From NCBI GenBank assembly GCA_947095585.1, contig OX352763.1, positions 115,423,908 through 115,487,907 on the forward strand: a stretch of DNA of 64,000 nucleotides, given 5' to 3'. Within the stretch, counting starts at the first letter, position 1. Each line of letters opens with the position of its first letter. Shown here piece after piece: positions 36,013-46,779 of this stretch. The stretch comes from Nephrocerus scutellatus. Its lineage: Eukaryota > Arthropoda > Insecta > Diptera > Pipunculidae. The notes under the pieces were generated by a model, which did no database searches, was not told the origin of the DNA, and was given only the letters and a program-made list of their open reading frames with translations. Position numbers and translations under genes: made by a program.

Positions 36013-37024
36013 AAATGATATGAGACAGTGTCCAGTGATGATACTAACAATAGCACCGATGTGCGATTTTTTTTGAGAGATCAAACACTTGGAGTGTTGC
36101 GGAACCAGCTTTGGCCAGATCGATGTGTTTTTTTATCGCTATTCAAGTTGTACCATTTGAACACCTACTGTTGGTTTTTTCATTGGGATCCCGCTTTAAC
36201 AAGAGTTTGTATGTTATGTTATGTGTGTATGGAACCATATTCAGGCAAGATGGGTAGAGTAGTTCCTTGTTTGTTCAGCCATACAGTTACCCGGAATGTC
36301 GCTGTGCCCCGGCACCAAACACAGGTGGATATTGAACTGCTCCACCATATCCATGAGAGATTATCGGCAGTTAAGGGCTAGAACTGAATTTGTAGAGACT
36401 GATTTCAGGGATTACATTGCAGCTTGACTATCTGAGAATATACGGATATCCTTAGCGGATTTAGCCAAGAAAAGAATCCACTGATCGCCATAATTTCAGC
36501 CTGGAAAACACTACAGAGATTCGGAAGACGGAAAGAGACGCTAAGATTTAGAGTTTTTGAGAAAACACCTTCGCCGACTCCATCATCAGTTTTTGACCCG
36601 TCTGTGTTTATCTTCCTGGTAAGCGTCTTCTTACCGGAATGATTGATCTGGAGGGGTAGGACATTTGGATGTTTCTGTTGAAATGGAGTTGCGGAGTGGT
36701 ATAGTCTATGTCGTCTAGGATCCTGACTAAATTCAGGATATAGGAGTGACCGATTTTATTTCTAGTCCACTGGCAGATAACATTAAGGCGAATAGCCAAG
36801 CTAGCAGCTACTTACCTGCTGAAAATGTCGAGTGGTGTAAGGTCGAACAGAATGTCCAGTGCGGCGGAGGGGGTTTTACAAAGTGCTCCGCTCATACATA
36901 GACTATCTGATATTTGGACTTTGTTTAATTTGTCAAGGTTTACCTTCTTATTTGAGCCAGTCCACCAAACAGTTACACCGTATATAAGAGTAGGTCTTTC
37001 TACCGCTTTATATAGCCAATGAGT
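36013..37024 (-). mobile_element. LOA/I-type retrotransposon, RNase H and thumb, part 1
   Basis: Minus-strand RNase H remnant, parallel to 5195-5640 (for example 36016-36110 against 5187-5280, and 36960-37020 against 5610-5665 with 'tatataagagtaggtc' and 'tatagccaat'). It contains an extra 36480-36830 segment. It is continued by 37976-38215 after a 940-bp insertion. Confidence 0.78.
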
Positions 37025-37965
37025 TATGTTGAACTGTATATTGAATTAACGTGGGTACCTGCAAAAGTGCAAAACCCCACGGTCGTATTCGGACACGAAT
37101 TGTATGACAATTGGCGGTCATCAATAGATGAGCCTATCTTACACCCATGCCGATTTAAGGGATGACGGCAACCGGTTGTATGATGCGCAACTCCTCGCCG
37201 AGTAACTACCGTATTGGTAACATCAGCTAGGTCAATTGATTTACCATGATTGGTAACACCAGTGACACCTCTGATGCTACCAATACTATGCTCTACCCAC
37301 ATATGGGTCGTAAACCACAGCCCTCACGTTACATCCCCAGAACAAACTGGGTCCGGATCCATAGTTACCCGGTCAACCATACGGTCAAACTGGTCCGTTG
37401 GGCAAGACAACTCCCGTGGTACCAAAGGCTATCTTGGTGAGATTTAGTATCAATGATCTCGGTTCGTTCAGATAGGAGTGCCTGGGCGATTGCAAAGCAG
37501 ACTCTGGCAGCACATTCGTCCGGAACCTCAAAACATATCACTTACTACTAGGACCCTAAAGCAAGCACCACCAAGCAGTCTTCGGCCACCTAGAATATGT
37601 ATTCCAGGCACTCCAGCGGTAAAACTGTGTAAGAACAAGCCATCACTAATACGACGAGTCCACCCAATAAAATCTCTCTCTAAGTACCAGTAGCCCATTC
37701 TAGGCCACTAAAGTACGAATACATTTTCCAATCATGAGCATATTCTAAGTACCCGCGGCTCTTTTATTTCCTTCCATGGTAAAGCCCCGCACCCTACCCA
37801 TATATAGGGTTAGGATGCAAATGGATGCTTACCACGGTGTCGTAACCCTGATTTGGGTCCCATCATGGTATGTAAATCATCCGTGACAGATGATCCATGG
37901 TTGATTATCGAGGTTCTGCTCCTCTACTCATCCTTTTGCAACACGGGCTTGTAACCGGCTATAAT
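37025..37965 (+). mobile_element. Short LOA 5'UTR-derived insertion with target-site duplication
   Basis: Interrupts the LOA-type fragment. The flanks 'aatgagttatgt' (37018-37029) and 'aatggagttacgt' (37963-37975) look like a 12-13 bp target-site duplication with one indel and one substitution. 37250-37850 matches the 5'UTR at 10620-11160 (inverse) and the copy at 62280-62800, including the ORF1 start context near 37828. No RT is present. It may be a non-autonomous derivative carrying element ends only. Confidence 0.6.
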
Positions 37966-37975
37966 GGAGTTACGT

Positions 37976-38215
37976 GGGATTGAAGACCTCATACCAATGC
38001 CTGTTTTGCATGAGAAGAGTGCCACTGTGGCTTTACGGACTCTTTCTTGTATGTTTGGTTTCCAGCTTAGCTTCCTGTCCAGAATAAGACCCAAATACTT
38101 GGCTTTATCAGAGAATGTTAAGCTAACAACTTTTATAAAAGCAGGGTTAATATGTGGAACTTTATACTTCCTGGTGATAGGACAAGCTCAGTTTTGTGAG
38201 AATTTACCCTAAAAG
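37976..38215 (-). mobile_element. LOA/I-type retrotransposon, part 2
   Basis: Minus strand continues the fragment at 36013-37024 and matches 5660-5905 ('gattgaagacc', 'ttgcatgagaagagtgccactgtggc', 'ataagacccaaatacttggct', each within 20 bases of a shared block). It encodes the segment with 'AKYLGLILDRKLSW'-type sequence. It ends where satellite resumes. Confidence 0.8.
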
Positions 38216-38660
38216 AAAACGCTTCACACGCGCCACACGCAACTAGCGACACGCGTCAAAAGCGGGATATCAAAATGAACCCCTGACATTGAGCCGTTCA
38301 CAACATTTTAACCCTCTAGGTCGCGCGAAAGTTGGTTAAAAAAGACCTCAAAAAACGAGAAAATGGCGCGATTTCAAACCCTCACACGTTTCACACGCGA
38401 AACGCGTCATATGTGGAATATAAAATTTCGACTTAGATAGTCACAGACTTTAAACTTTCTAGGTTGTGTGGTTAAAAGGACCTCAAAAGAGTCAGAAAAA
38501 GATGTTCAACCCATCACACGCGCCACACACGACACGCAACACGCGTCATACTCGGAAAATAAAAAATACTATTTTGGACTTAGACACTCAAAAATATACA
38601 GCTCTCAGTTCGTGCGGAAGTTGGCTAAAAAGGACCTCAAAGTGGTCGAAAGTACAGACA
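38216..38660. repeat. Satellite with ACACGCGTCA motif, right part
   Basis: 'acgcgtca' at 38251, 38402 and 38541 (steps of 151 and 139). Each unit has 'ctaggt.g.g.gaaagttggttaaaa.gacctc'. It resumes directly after the LOA-type fragment and is cut by the mariner on the right. Confidence 0.8.
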
Positions 38661-39700
38661 AATAGGGGTCAAGCCAAGTTAAATAAAAGACTCGCTCGAG
38701 GACTTCGGTCGGTATCTCACGAATAACTTGAGTAATGTTGGCTTTCAATGCCTCTATTGTAGCTGGTATATCCACAAAATATTTAGACTTTACACACCCC
38801 CACAAAAAAAGGCCCAAAGATGTGATATCACACGATCTTGGTGTCCAATCCACCGGTCCGAAACGAGAGATCAATTGCTCACCGAAACGAGGACGCAGTA
38901 AATCCATTGTGTCACGGGCTGTATGGGATGTAGCGCCATCTTGTTGGAACCAAATGTCTCGGAGATCACGGGCTTCAATTTCCGGCATCAAAAGGTCGTT
39001 TATCATGGCGCGATAACGTTCGCCATGCACTGTTACATTGGCGTCAGCCTCGTCTTTGAAGAAATATGGGCCGACAATTCCTCCAGCCCATAGGCCGCAC
39101 CGAACGGTAGTTTTCAATGGATGTAATGACAGTTCGTGAATGGCTTCGTGTTGCTCTTCAGCCCAAATACGGCAATTTTGCTTATTGACGAAGCCATTAA
39201 GCTAAAAATGGGCCTCATCGCTGAACAAAATTCGGGTCCCAAAATACGGATCTTCTGCCAACGACTGAAAGTATGACGCTTTGGAAGGTCGGCCGGCTTC
39301 AATTCTTGGGGTAGCTGTATTTTGTACGCTCTCAAATCAAGATCTCTGCGTAAAATCGCTCAAGTAATGCCATTAAGATAGGCCAAGTTGTTGACAACGC
39401 CGCCCGATCGATTCTTCCGGGTTTTCGCCAAAACTCTCACTTACATCCGCAATATTCTCTTCATTTCGGGCTGTACGTAGTCTAATCGGTCGAGTATCAT
39501 CCAATAATGTAAATTTATTGTCAAGTTCGCCGATGGTATGCCGAATAGTGCGTTCGGTAGGACGATTATGTACACCATAAGTTGACCTGAGCGCGGCGCG
39601 ACGAACACTTTTCACAGAGCGTCGATTTTCGTAATACAATTTTACGATTTGTAAACGTTTTTGAGGCATTAGTCTTTCCATAATGACATGTCAATGAATA
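38605..39700 (-). pseudogene. Mariner transposase, DD41D (rosa-like), inactive
   Basis: Minus strand. The N-terminal helix-turn-helix part (39681-39373) begins 'MERLMPQKRLQIVKLYYENR'. After a stop the frame continues 'LRAYKIQLPQELKPADLPKR' (39335-39275), then a frame change, then a 170-codon stretch (39117-38605) with 'GLWAGGIVGPYFFKDEA', 'WFQQDGATSHTARDTMDLL' and 'PRSCDITSLGLFLWGCVK'. From the Asp of 'QQDG' there are 41 residues to the third catalytic position, the DD41D spacing of rosa-type mariners. That position is Gly here instead of Asp, so the triad is broken, on top of a stop and frameshifts. The enzyme would cut and join transposon ends. Terminal inverted repeats were not found. Confidence 0.85.
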
Positions 39701-39900
39701 CTGAATAAAATTATGTATTTAGTTTGACAGTAGTCATGCGTGACATGACAAAAAAAAATCCTATTGGAAAAAGTACCTCCAATCTTATCATCCTTAGATG
39801 GTTATAGGCTATAATACACCCTCCTTATCCCTACCTACGGCTGTGGGAAATGTTAATATCAAACCCATTTTGCAAACCGATTTTTATGACATTTTCAATG
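39701..39900. other. Spacer between mariner and satellite
   Basis: Holds 'aaagtacctcc' near 39768. I looked for a mariner terminal repeat matching the other side and did not find one. Confidence 0.35.
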
Positions 39901-39944
39901 TATATTATTGGCAGGTGCGGATAGATTATAGGCTATTACTTGAT

Positions 39945-40085
39945 AGCTGCGTAAGCGCGGGGGTTGCGTAGTGCACGATATGTTGACCATGGCTCTACCT
40001 ATCAGCATGCTGCATATGTCGAATATAACGAATAAATGCGTATGTCGACTAAGGCGTAAGTCTACTGATGTAAAATTTGCCACAA
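39945..40085. repeat. GAGTAATGCGT satellite, single unit
   Basis: Carries the long unit 'gcgtaagcgcgggggttgcg', 'tagtgcacgat', 'cctatcagcatgctgcatatgtcga', 'aacgaataaatgcgtatgtcga' and 'aaggcgtaagtct' (blocks) that recurs at 41985-42100 and 42285-42425. Confidence 0.75.
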
Positions 40086-41790
40086 TATGGACTGAGGGAC
40101 TCCCAATTCCTGTGAACGGCGTGGAATCTACAATTACGGATGCGATATTTACGGTACTTCGACCAGTGGGTTATTTCACTGGTACAGGAACATTTTCATA
40201 AGATGAAGGTGGGTGTTTGTGTGTGCTAGTAGCAAGGCGTCCTGGAAAAGCTAGTAATCAATAATATGCAACTGTTTCCCTTGGGTAGGAAGTCAATCGG
40301 CCGGCAAAATCCTTCAGCCTTACCATGGATGGTCATTTGACCTATATTTGTTTTCCATATTTAATCGATTCTTTAACCCTGCTTACTTTTTAGAATATTT
40401 ATATTTCACTTAAATGCAAAAGTGTTCTTTCTTCCCCAAAGTAGTCAGGCGTTCAATTTGCGACACCCTTTACAGTCTAAGGTGCAGTCAGATGAAAAAA
40501 GATATCAAATGTCTGTTAATATCTAAGTGTAGGTATCACATGCCAGTGAATAAATTGTTTACGCTTTAATAATTTGGAAACCTCTAGCTCCCCATTATAA
40601 TGTCGAAAAATCACAATAAAATTTTACGCATCAACAATATTTGCATACAAGCTTCTAGCGCTAATTATTACTTCAACAAAGTAAGGAGAGACAACTAGAA
40701 AAGTGCAATAATTTGTTATTTAATAATATTGTTTGTGCTTTTATACACACTAGCTCTAGCTCCATGTATCTCCCTCCACGTCTGACGATTCAGGAAAGGT
40801 AAAGAAAAACACATAATAAAACCTTCTGTCGTCATCTGATCGTTCCCCATAGAATTTTGAAGAAGGATGGTTGTTTATTTATTTACGGAGAGGTATCTGC
40901 GGATATTGCAAAAAGGATTTTGGTTTATTACAGCCAAGCGATACAAATAATTTGCAAAGTTTATTTGCCCGACACGAAGTGTACACATACACACATTCGA
41001 GTGTATAAAGTGTGCATGCAATATCCTCGAGGAGTGCGGTAGAGAATAAAGTGGTCCATCGTCCCGAAAACAGCCAAGAGTCATGTGCCCCAAGCCAACA
41101 GCAGGGACTCGCAAGCAGCGCACATAACCATTCAGGCGAAACTTTCCATCGATTTCTTAAGATACGTGTACTATAAGGACTCATATTTTTTGTTTTTGTT
41201 TCGCCAGCACAAACTCTCTGGCTTGCAATTTTCCGTTGCTTGTTTATCTTTATTATTCTCAATGTGTTTCTTTGCTTTGTTTTTATTTTTATTTTACGAA
41301 AATTAATAAAAGTTTTCATCCCAATTTTTTAAGAGGCGACGCGACGCACGCGTCGTCACATCCATTCCATTCGCCCGTTTGTTGTGGATTAAAACTTTCA
41401 ACAAAAATGAAACTATAATTTTGCTGCGTAGAGTTAAGTTTGATGTTTTCTTTTTCACAACTATGGCTGTAGAATAATAAGGTTGTTTTAATGCATTCAA
41501 GGGTAGTTAAAATTTAAGATAATTTACTGTTTCTAATGGAGGGAAAACTGTGTCCCAGTTTAAGTGGAAAACTCTATTTTATAATGTCTAAAGAAGGATT
41601 TAATTTATTTGGCAGATGTCCTTATTAATAAAAAGTCCTAATGGATTTAATATGAAGGTAGCAAAACATAAGCCCCCCTCCACTTAGTTGGTAAAGTACT
41701 GGAATATTACGTATAGGAGCTTAAGCAGCTGGGTGAACAATGTTTTCGGATCGTTACAATAATTTTTTGTTATATTATGAGCTCTTGAAA
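40086..41790. other. Spacer, nothing recognised
   Basis: Minus-strand ORFs 40875-41123 and 40879-41319 overlap in different frames and show no domain. No RNA gene seen. Confidence 0.4.
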
Positions 41791-41794
41791 TGTA

Positions 41795-42490
41795 ATTCAA
41801 TTTTATTCGATGTCTTATTTTTTATCAGAGCACAATTCGTGTGTCGAGTGATGCATAAAACGTGCGAGATATAAAGCAAAGCTATGTGGAAAGCTTGACG
41901 CACGCCGCGTGTGTCTAGCAATACATTTTTCGAGTAATGCGTAATTCGAGTAATGTGTATGTCAAGTGATGCGTTACTCGAGAGCTGCGTTGGCACAGGG
42001 GTTGCGTAGTGTACGATGGCTTTACCTATTAGCAGGTTGCATATGTCGAGTATGACGAAAAAATGCGTCGAGTAAGGCATAAGTCTAGCTATGTAAAACT
42101 CGAGAGCTGAGTAGGCGCCGGAGTTGAGTAGAGCACAATGTGTGGACCAAGGGGCTGCCTATCAGCATGCGGCGTATGTCGAAAAAATTCCTATGTAGAG
42201 TAAGGCGTAAGTCCAGTAATGTGTAACACTTTTCGAGTAATGCGTAATTCAAGTAATGTGTATGTAAAGTGATACGTACTTCGAGAGGTGCGTAGGTGTG
42301 GGGGTTGCGTAGTGCACGATGTGTGAACCAAGGCGCACTATCCATCAACATGCTGCATATGTCGAGTAATGTGTATAACGAATAAATGCGTATGTCGAGT
42401 AAGCCGTAAGTCTAGTTATGTAAACCTCGAGAGCTAAACAGGCGTCGGAGTTGAATAGAGCTGCGTATGTCCAAAAATGCTTATGTCGTA
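41795..42490. repeat. GAGTAATGCGT satellite, main array
   Basis: Built at two scales. Short 12-16 bp words ('cgagtaatgcgtaattcgag', 'tgtgtatgtcgagtaa') alternate inside longer units of roughly 150-290 bp that end in 'ggttgcgtagtgcacgat' and 'gcatgctgcatatgtcga'. Long-unit landmarks are near 42000, 42120 (diverged) and 42300. It runs directly into the CR1/Jockey-type fragment at about 42490. Confidence 0.75.
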
Positions 42491-43700
42491 TGTCACCAAC
42501 GAAATCGTTAGTGACCGGCAGTACGAATTTCATGGGCAACGTTCTACTGGTGATTTGATGGCATATCTCACCGAACAGTGGAACCGGTCTTTACATCAAT
42601 TTGATGAAAGCAAACCTGTTGCACTTGATATTTCCAAGCCATTTGACAGAGTTTTGCATCAAGCTCTTTTGTCCAAAAGGCGTGCTTATGTAGTCGAAGA
42701 AAAACTTAAAAATAATAATATTCGGCACAGATCGTTGCGATCGAAGGCTTAGCTTCTCTTAAGTACATCACATAAAAGCTGGCGTTCCCCAGGCCTCTGT
42801 TTTGTCCCCGACACTTTTTCTCATTTTTTTAATGATCAATTACTTCTAATTCAATTCACTCTTTCGCTGACGACAGCACTCTCAGCTTCTCATATAAGTT
42901 TGAGGAACGTCCCTCCACTTCTCATGTGGAACTCGAACAACTGAGTATGTTAAGCACGTTAAATTCCGACCTCGCCAGCACAATAAAATGGAGAGAAAAC
43001 AATCGAGTAGAATTTAATGCTTCCAAAACCCAATGTTGTCGGCTGTGTCTAAACGAATCCTTAATCCACTTGCACTTGCATCGAGGAAACTGATAAACTC
43101 GTAATTCTCTGTATGTCGGTTAACGACAAGCTTCGTTTGAATGACCACATATTTACCACACGGTGCAAGAAATATTACACTTCCTCTAAACTCCCTTAAA
43201 CCTAAAATCGACCTAAACTTGAGTATATAATGTGGTCTGGTGAGCCTAAAACAACCTTGCATCAGCTAGATAGAATACAAAACTGTGCGATAAAACTTAT
43301 CGGTGAATAGAAAACATAGCGAAATCAATAGATTCGCTTAAACACCACAGGAACGTTTCCTGCTTGTCACTATTATATAGCTTCTTCCACAAGCGGTGCT
43401 TAAGAGAAATAGCTAGCTGCATTCCACCTCTCCTTGAATTCAACCGCATTATTCGTGGTGCTCTAAATGATCTTCAGTTTACCGTCAAGCCCATCCTCGG
43501 ATGTACAGTTAACTTCAGGGATTCGTCCTTCAGCCTTACAACACGTATGTGAAATGCTCTGCCAAGCTCTGTCTTTCCACATCACTATGATCCACCGGCA
43601 TTAAAGACACACGCTAATAAACATCTCCTCTTTTCCCCTCCTTTTCCTTTACACCAACGCTGTGCTAAGCATATAGCCGAGCACTATAAGGGTGCGAAAC
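42490..43700 (+). mobile_element. CR1/Jockey-type retrotransposon, RT to 3' end
   Basis: Plus strand: 'STGDLMAYLTEQWNRSLHQF' and 'KPVALDISKPFDRVLHQALL' (42540-42670), then frame breaks, 'SIHSFADDSTLSFSYKFEER' (catalytic FADD, about 42855-42915), 'RVEFNASKTQCC' (about 43005-43040), a degraded thumb, then 'IPPLLEFNRIIRGALNDLQF' (43415-43480) and 'SSFSLTTRMWNAL'-like sequence. It ends with 'cactataagggtgcgaa' near 43685-43700, an end shared in inverse with 46045-46065. Many stops; inactive. Confidence 0.82.
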
Positions 43701-43734
43701 GAATGCGGGCGCAAATTATTAAAAAAAAAAACCT

Positions 43735-43960
43735 GTGTAGAGTACGTAGCAGCAGGAAGCCCGTGTCGATTAATGTGTTTGTCGAGTAATACGTGTGTAC
43801 AGAATGCGTATGTCGAGTAATACGTATGTGGAATAGGAAGCAGCATTCCGCGTAAGTCGAGTAATGTGTATGTCGAGTAATACGTATGTATTAACTCGTA
43901 TTATTATGCGTATAGCATGATGAGTGTGCCCGGGCTATACATATAAATGCTGTAGCGTAA
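43735..43960. repeat. GAGTAATGCGT satellite, third block
   Basis: 'gtcgagtaatacgt', 'tgcgtatgtcgagtaatacg' and 'gtaagtcgagtaatgtgtatg' variants in a row. Together with the array at 41795-42490 it brackets the CR1/Jockey-type fragment, so that element probably inserted into the satellite. Confidence 0.75.
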
Positions 43961-44224
43961 GTCGATTGGAGAGACCATCAAGCAGAGTAGGTCTAGTAGA
44001 ATGTATGTCTGAACGTGTCAAAAAATGCAGTAGGAATTTTTGGCTACCAAATGCTGAGATTTTTGAGCGGAGTTGCAAGAGGCACGACAGAAATAACAGA
44101 CAGCGAGATTTTCTTAGCAAAAGGTTCGCTTGGAACCGAAATGCTGACACGTGTCAAGATAAATACGTGATTGAGTTCAGCCTCTCTATAAATAAGTCGT
44201 AATTACTGGTGAATCCATACGCGC

Positions 44225-44400
44225 TCGTTAGCTTACAATAAGGCCCATCTTCGGACATACTATTCAGAGTTTCTTTCTTAAGTTGTACAATATAAACGTA
44301 GAATGGTTTGCCAAACTATGTATTCCCACATCAATATAATCCAAAGAGTAAGCTCATAGCAAGCTCCACTTTATCCCTTCTTCTTTACCATTAACGACCT
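44225..44400 (+). mobile_element. CR1/Jockey-type 3' scrap
   Basis: 'gcccatcttcggacatact' and 'cccacatcaatataatcca' parallel 43488-43580 of the better copy. Heavily mutated. Confidence 0.55.
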
Positions 44401-45555
44401 GTATTTAGCTTTCGCATGCATAAATTTAAAAAAAAAATTGTCACATAACTGAAAAAATAGTATACAATCTACTCCTCTTATTCGTATGACCTCTGATTGT
44501 TGAAGTGTACCTTCAATAGTTCACATACTATGTCTTTTGAAAACTGGATAATCCTAATCGCGAATTCCTTAATATAAAGAGAAAGAGTAAAACTCTACAA
44601 TCGATGACAACAACAGAAGGAGCCCAGAAGCTTCTTTTTTCCCAGTAGTGCTCCTTTTTAATTAAATGGAATGAGGCTGTATGCACCCTTATCACGTACA
44701 ACTCTTTTCATACTCGATAGTGTGATCGCAGCCCTACACTCGACTATAGCATCAGTTTCCACTCGAAATATTATCGTAACAAGGGGAATCTTTAAAATTG
44801 AATATTATGCTAAAAATAATGCATACACGTATTCACAAAAAAAATTAATCGACTTCTATGACCAAAATATGTCAACAAAGGGATTGCACAACCACTAGAC
44901 CCGGCAGTAAATTCATCGATATCAATACTCCTATGGGAAAAGACTCCCCGTTTTCATAGCTACTGACAAAAGTATATACACACACGCCACGTTTACTCTG
45001 TATCGCTGTAAAATTGCTATGTCATCACCTCCATTCCTCTCCATTCTTCTAACAAAAACGACGCGACAGTTTCCGTGTAATTTATTTATTCCATTGGCTT
45101 TTAAGTTGTTTGACTTTGGCTTTTCTTCCGAACGCCAAATCTCCTTGATTTGTTCTTTTCCATTTTGTTGAAGGGAGAGAGTATGGATGTTGAATATTTC
45201 CTGTATATTTGGGGTTTGACAATCAAATGCCAAAAATTACCCAAACCGTATGCCAACCTAACTACATGGCGCTAACCCATCCCAATCACTTATCTAAAAC
45301 GATATTTGTGGGGGAGAAATTCAAAACATTTTGAGATGACTTTTTGAAACATGAAACCGATCTGATATAGAATGGACACAGCGCTATTACAAGAAATAAT
45401 TGATTTTACTTAAGGATATAATGCAAATACAAAGACAAGAAAGTTGTGGCAGATTAAAGTGAACTTATGATGAGATATTTTTTCTTCAGTGCAACCGCTG
45501 ATGCGGAATCCTTCAAAAACTAAAAACTTTTTAATTCAAATCACAAATGTGTTGA
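44401..45555. other. Spacer, nothing recognised
   Basis: A 100-codon minus-strand ORF (44931-45233) has no recognisable domain. Confidence 0.4.
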
Positions 45556-45559
45556 ACTG

Positions 45560-45730
45560 GTTTCGTAGTTGTTTGAGCTCATGAACGCAATACGTTAAAT
45601 TTAGACCGATAATTTGATAACAAATAACATTTGGTATTCCTCAGGGAAGTCATATAGGACCACTTTTATTCCTGATGCTTTAGATGATATTTACCCACAT
45701 ATTATTCTGGTACAATCTGATTATGCATGA
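45560..45730 (+). mobile_element. Jockey-type RT scrap
   Basis: The plus strand encodes 'NNITFGIPQGSHIGPLLFLM' around 45625-45680, RT block 4 of Jockey-type elements. Nothing else of the element is recognisable. Confidence 0.65.
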
Positions 45731-46029
45731 TTACGAACCCGAAGTACAAAGTTAATAATCAGATCAAAGGAATATTTTTTAGCGTGCGTTTGTGAGTTTT
45801 TGAATTTATCAGTATGTCCACTCGTATATCTCGCCTTCTAGCTTGCTTAGCGCTTGGCTTGCGATGGCGTACTTTTGTAAATTTTTTTTAGTTTTACGAG
45901 GAAAAGTATAAAAAAGGAGTTATTCATGAAACCAAAATCCGTTTAAGCTAATTAGTCTTTATACCGAATTACAACTATCCATATAGCGAGCTGACAAGCC
46001 CCACTAACATTTTTTTTATAATTCGCTCA

Positions 46030-46625
46030 CGCTAAAAAGGGGTTCGCACCCTTATAATGCTCGGTTATTTATCTGGTACAGCGTTGGCGTTAAGGAAAAG
46101 AAGGAGAAAATAGGAGATGTCTATGAGAATGTGTTTTGAATATCTGTGGATCATATTGATGTGGGAAGACAGAGCATTCCACATACGTGTTGTACGGCTG
46201 AAGAACGAATCCCTGAACTTAACTGTACGTCCGAAGATGGGCTTGAGGGTAAACTGATAAGCATTAGGAGCGCCACGAGTATTGCGGTCTTGACCTGCCG
46301 AGGATGGACATTGCAAACATTTCTGGCTCGTTGAAAGTTTATTCGGGGTTTTCCTCAGTAGGGTTTCTTTTTGTAAAACCGAAACCTTACGTCTCTAACC
46401 CTACAAGCCTCTTTACAGCTCGTGTCATACCAACCATCCTCCTTTGGTTTTACAGAGTTATTCCTAAAGTCTCTTATACCAATAAGGATGATGTTTGTGA
46501 TTGCATCAGCGGCGGCATTGACGTTGCTATCGCAAAATAATAGCGACCAGTTAAATCTCCCAAAGGAGTTGTTAAAGCCGTTCCAATTGGCTTTCTCGTA
46601 TTGCCAGACTGTTGTTTTTTTTTTT
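46030..46625 (-). mobile_element. CR1/Jockey-type element with internal deletion
   Basis: Minus strand: the upper part (46620-46330) encodes the region between endonuclease and RT ('FGRFNWSLLFCDSNVNAAAD', 'WYDTSCKEACRVRDVRFRFY'). The lower part (46316-46065) encodes the C-terminus ('RTVKFRDSFFSRTTRMWNAL'). The whole RT is missing between them. The 3' end 'cattataagggtgcgaac' (inverse, 46047-46064) matches the end at 43685-43700. Preceded by a 24-bp T-run at 46617-46640. Confidence 0.75.
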
Positions 46626-46641
46626 TTTTTTTTTTTTTTTG
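46616..46641. repeat. Poly-T run
   Basis: Uninterrupted T-run of about 24 bases next to the 5' side of the deleted CR1/Jockey-type element. It could be the inverted poly-A tail of another retroposon. Confidence 0.8.
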
Positions 46642-46779
46642 AGTTTTTTCGCTAACTACGGGTTTATTAACGAGAAATTAGCTGATACTACACAATGGTC
46701 TGATGAGCCTAGAGGTGAAAATACATTGACAGTGTATTAATCTGGATGTGAGGTAAGGAACAACTCAAGGGTGTTTGCG

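Noticed and set aside
38600..39790. Mariner terminal inverted repeats around 38625 and 39770
   Set aside because: The candidate words 'ggacctc' and 'gtacctcc' do not pair in the required orientation, and the left one belongs to the satellite unit.
40875..41319. Overlapping minus-strand ORFs of 82 and 146 codons
   Set aside because: Different frames over the same bases, Lys/Arg-rich by composition, with no domain or splice context.
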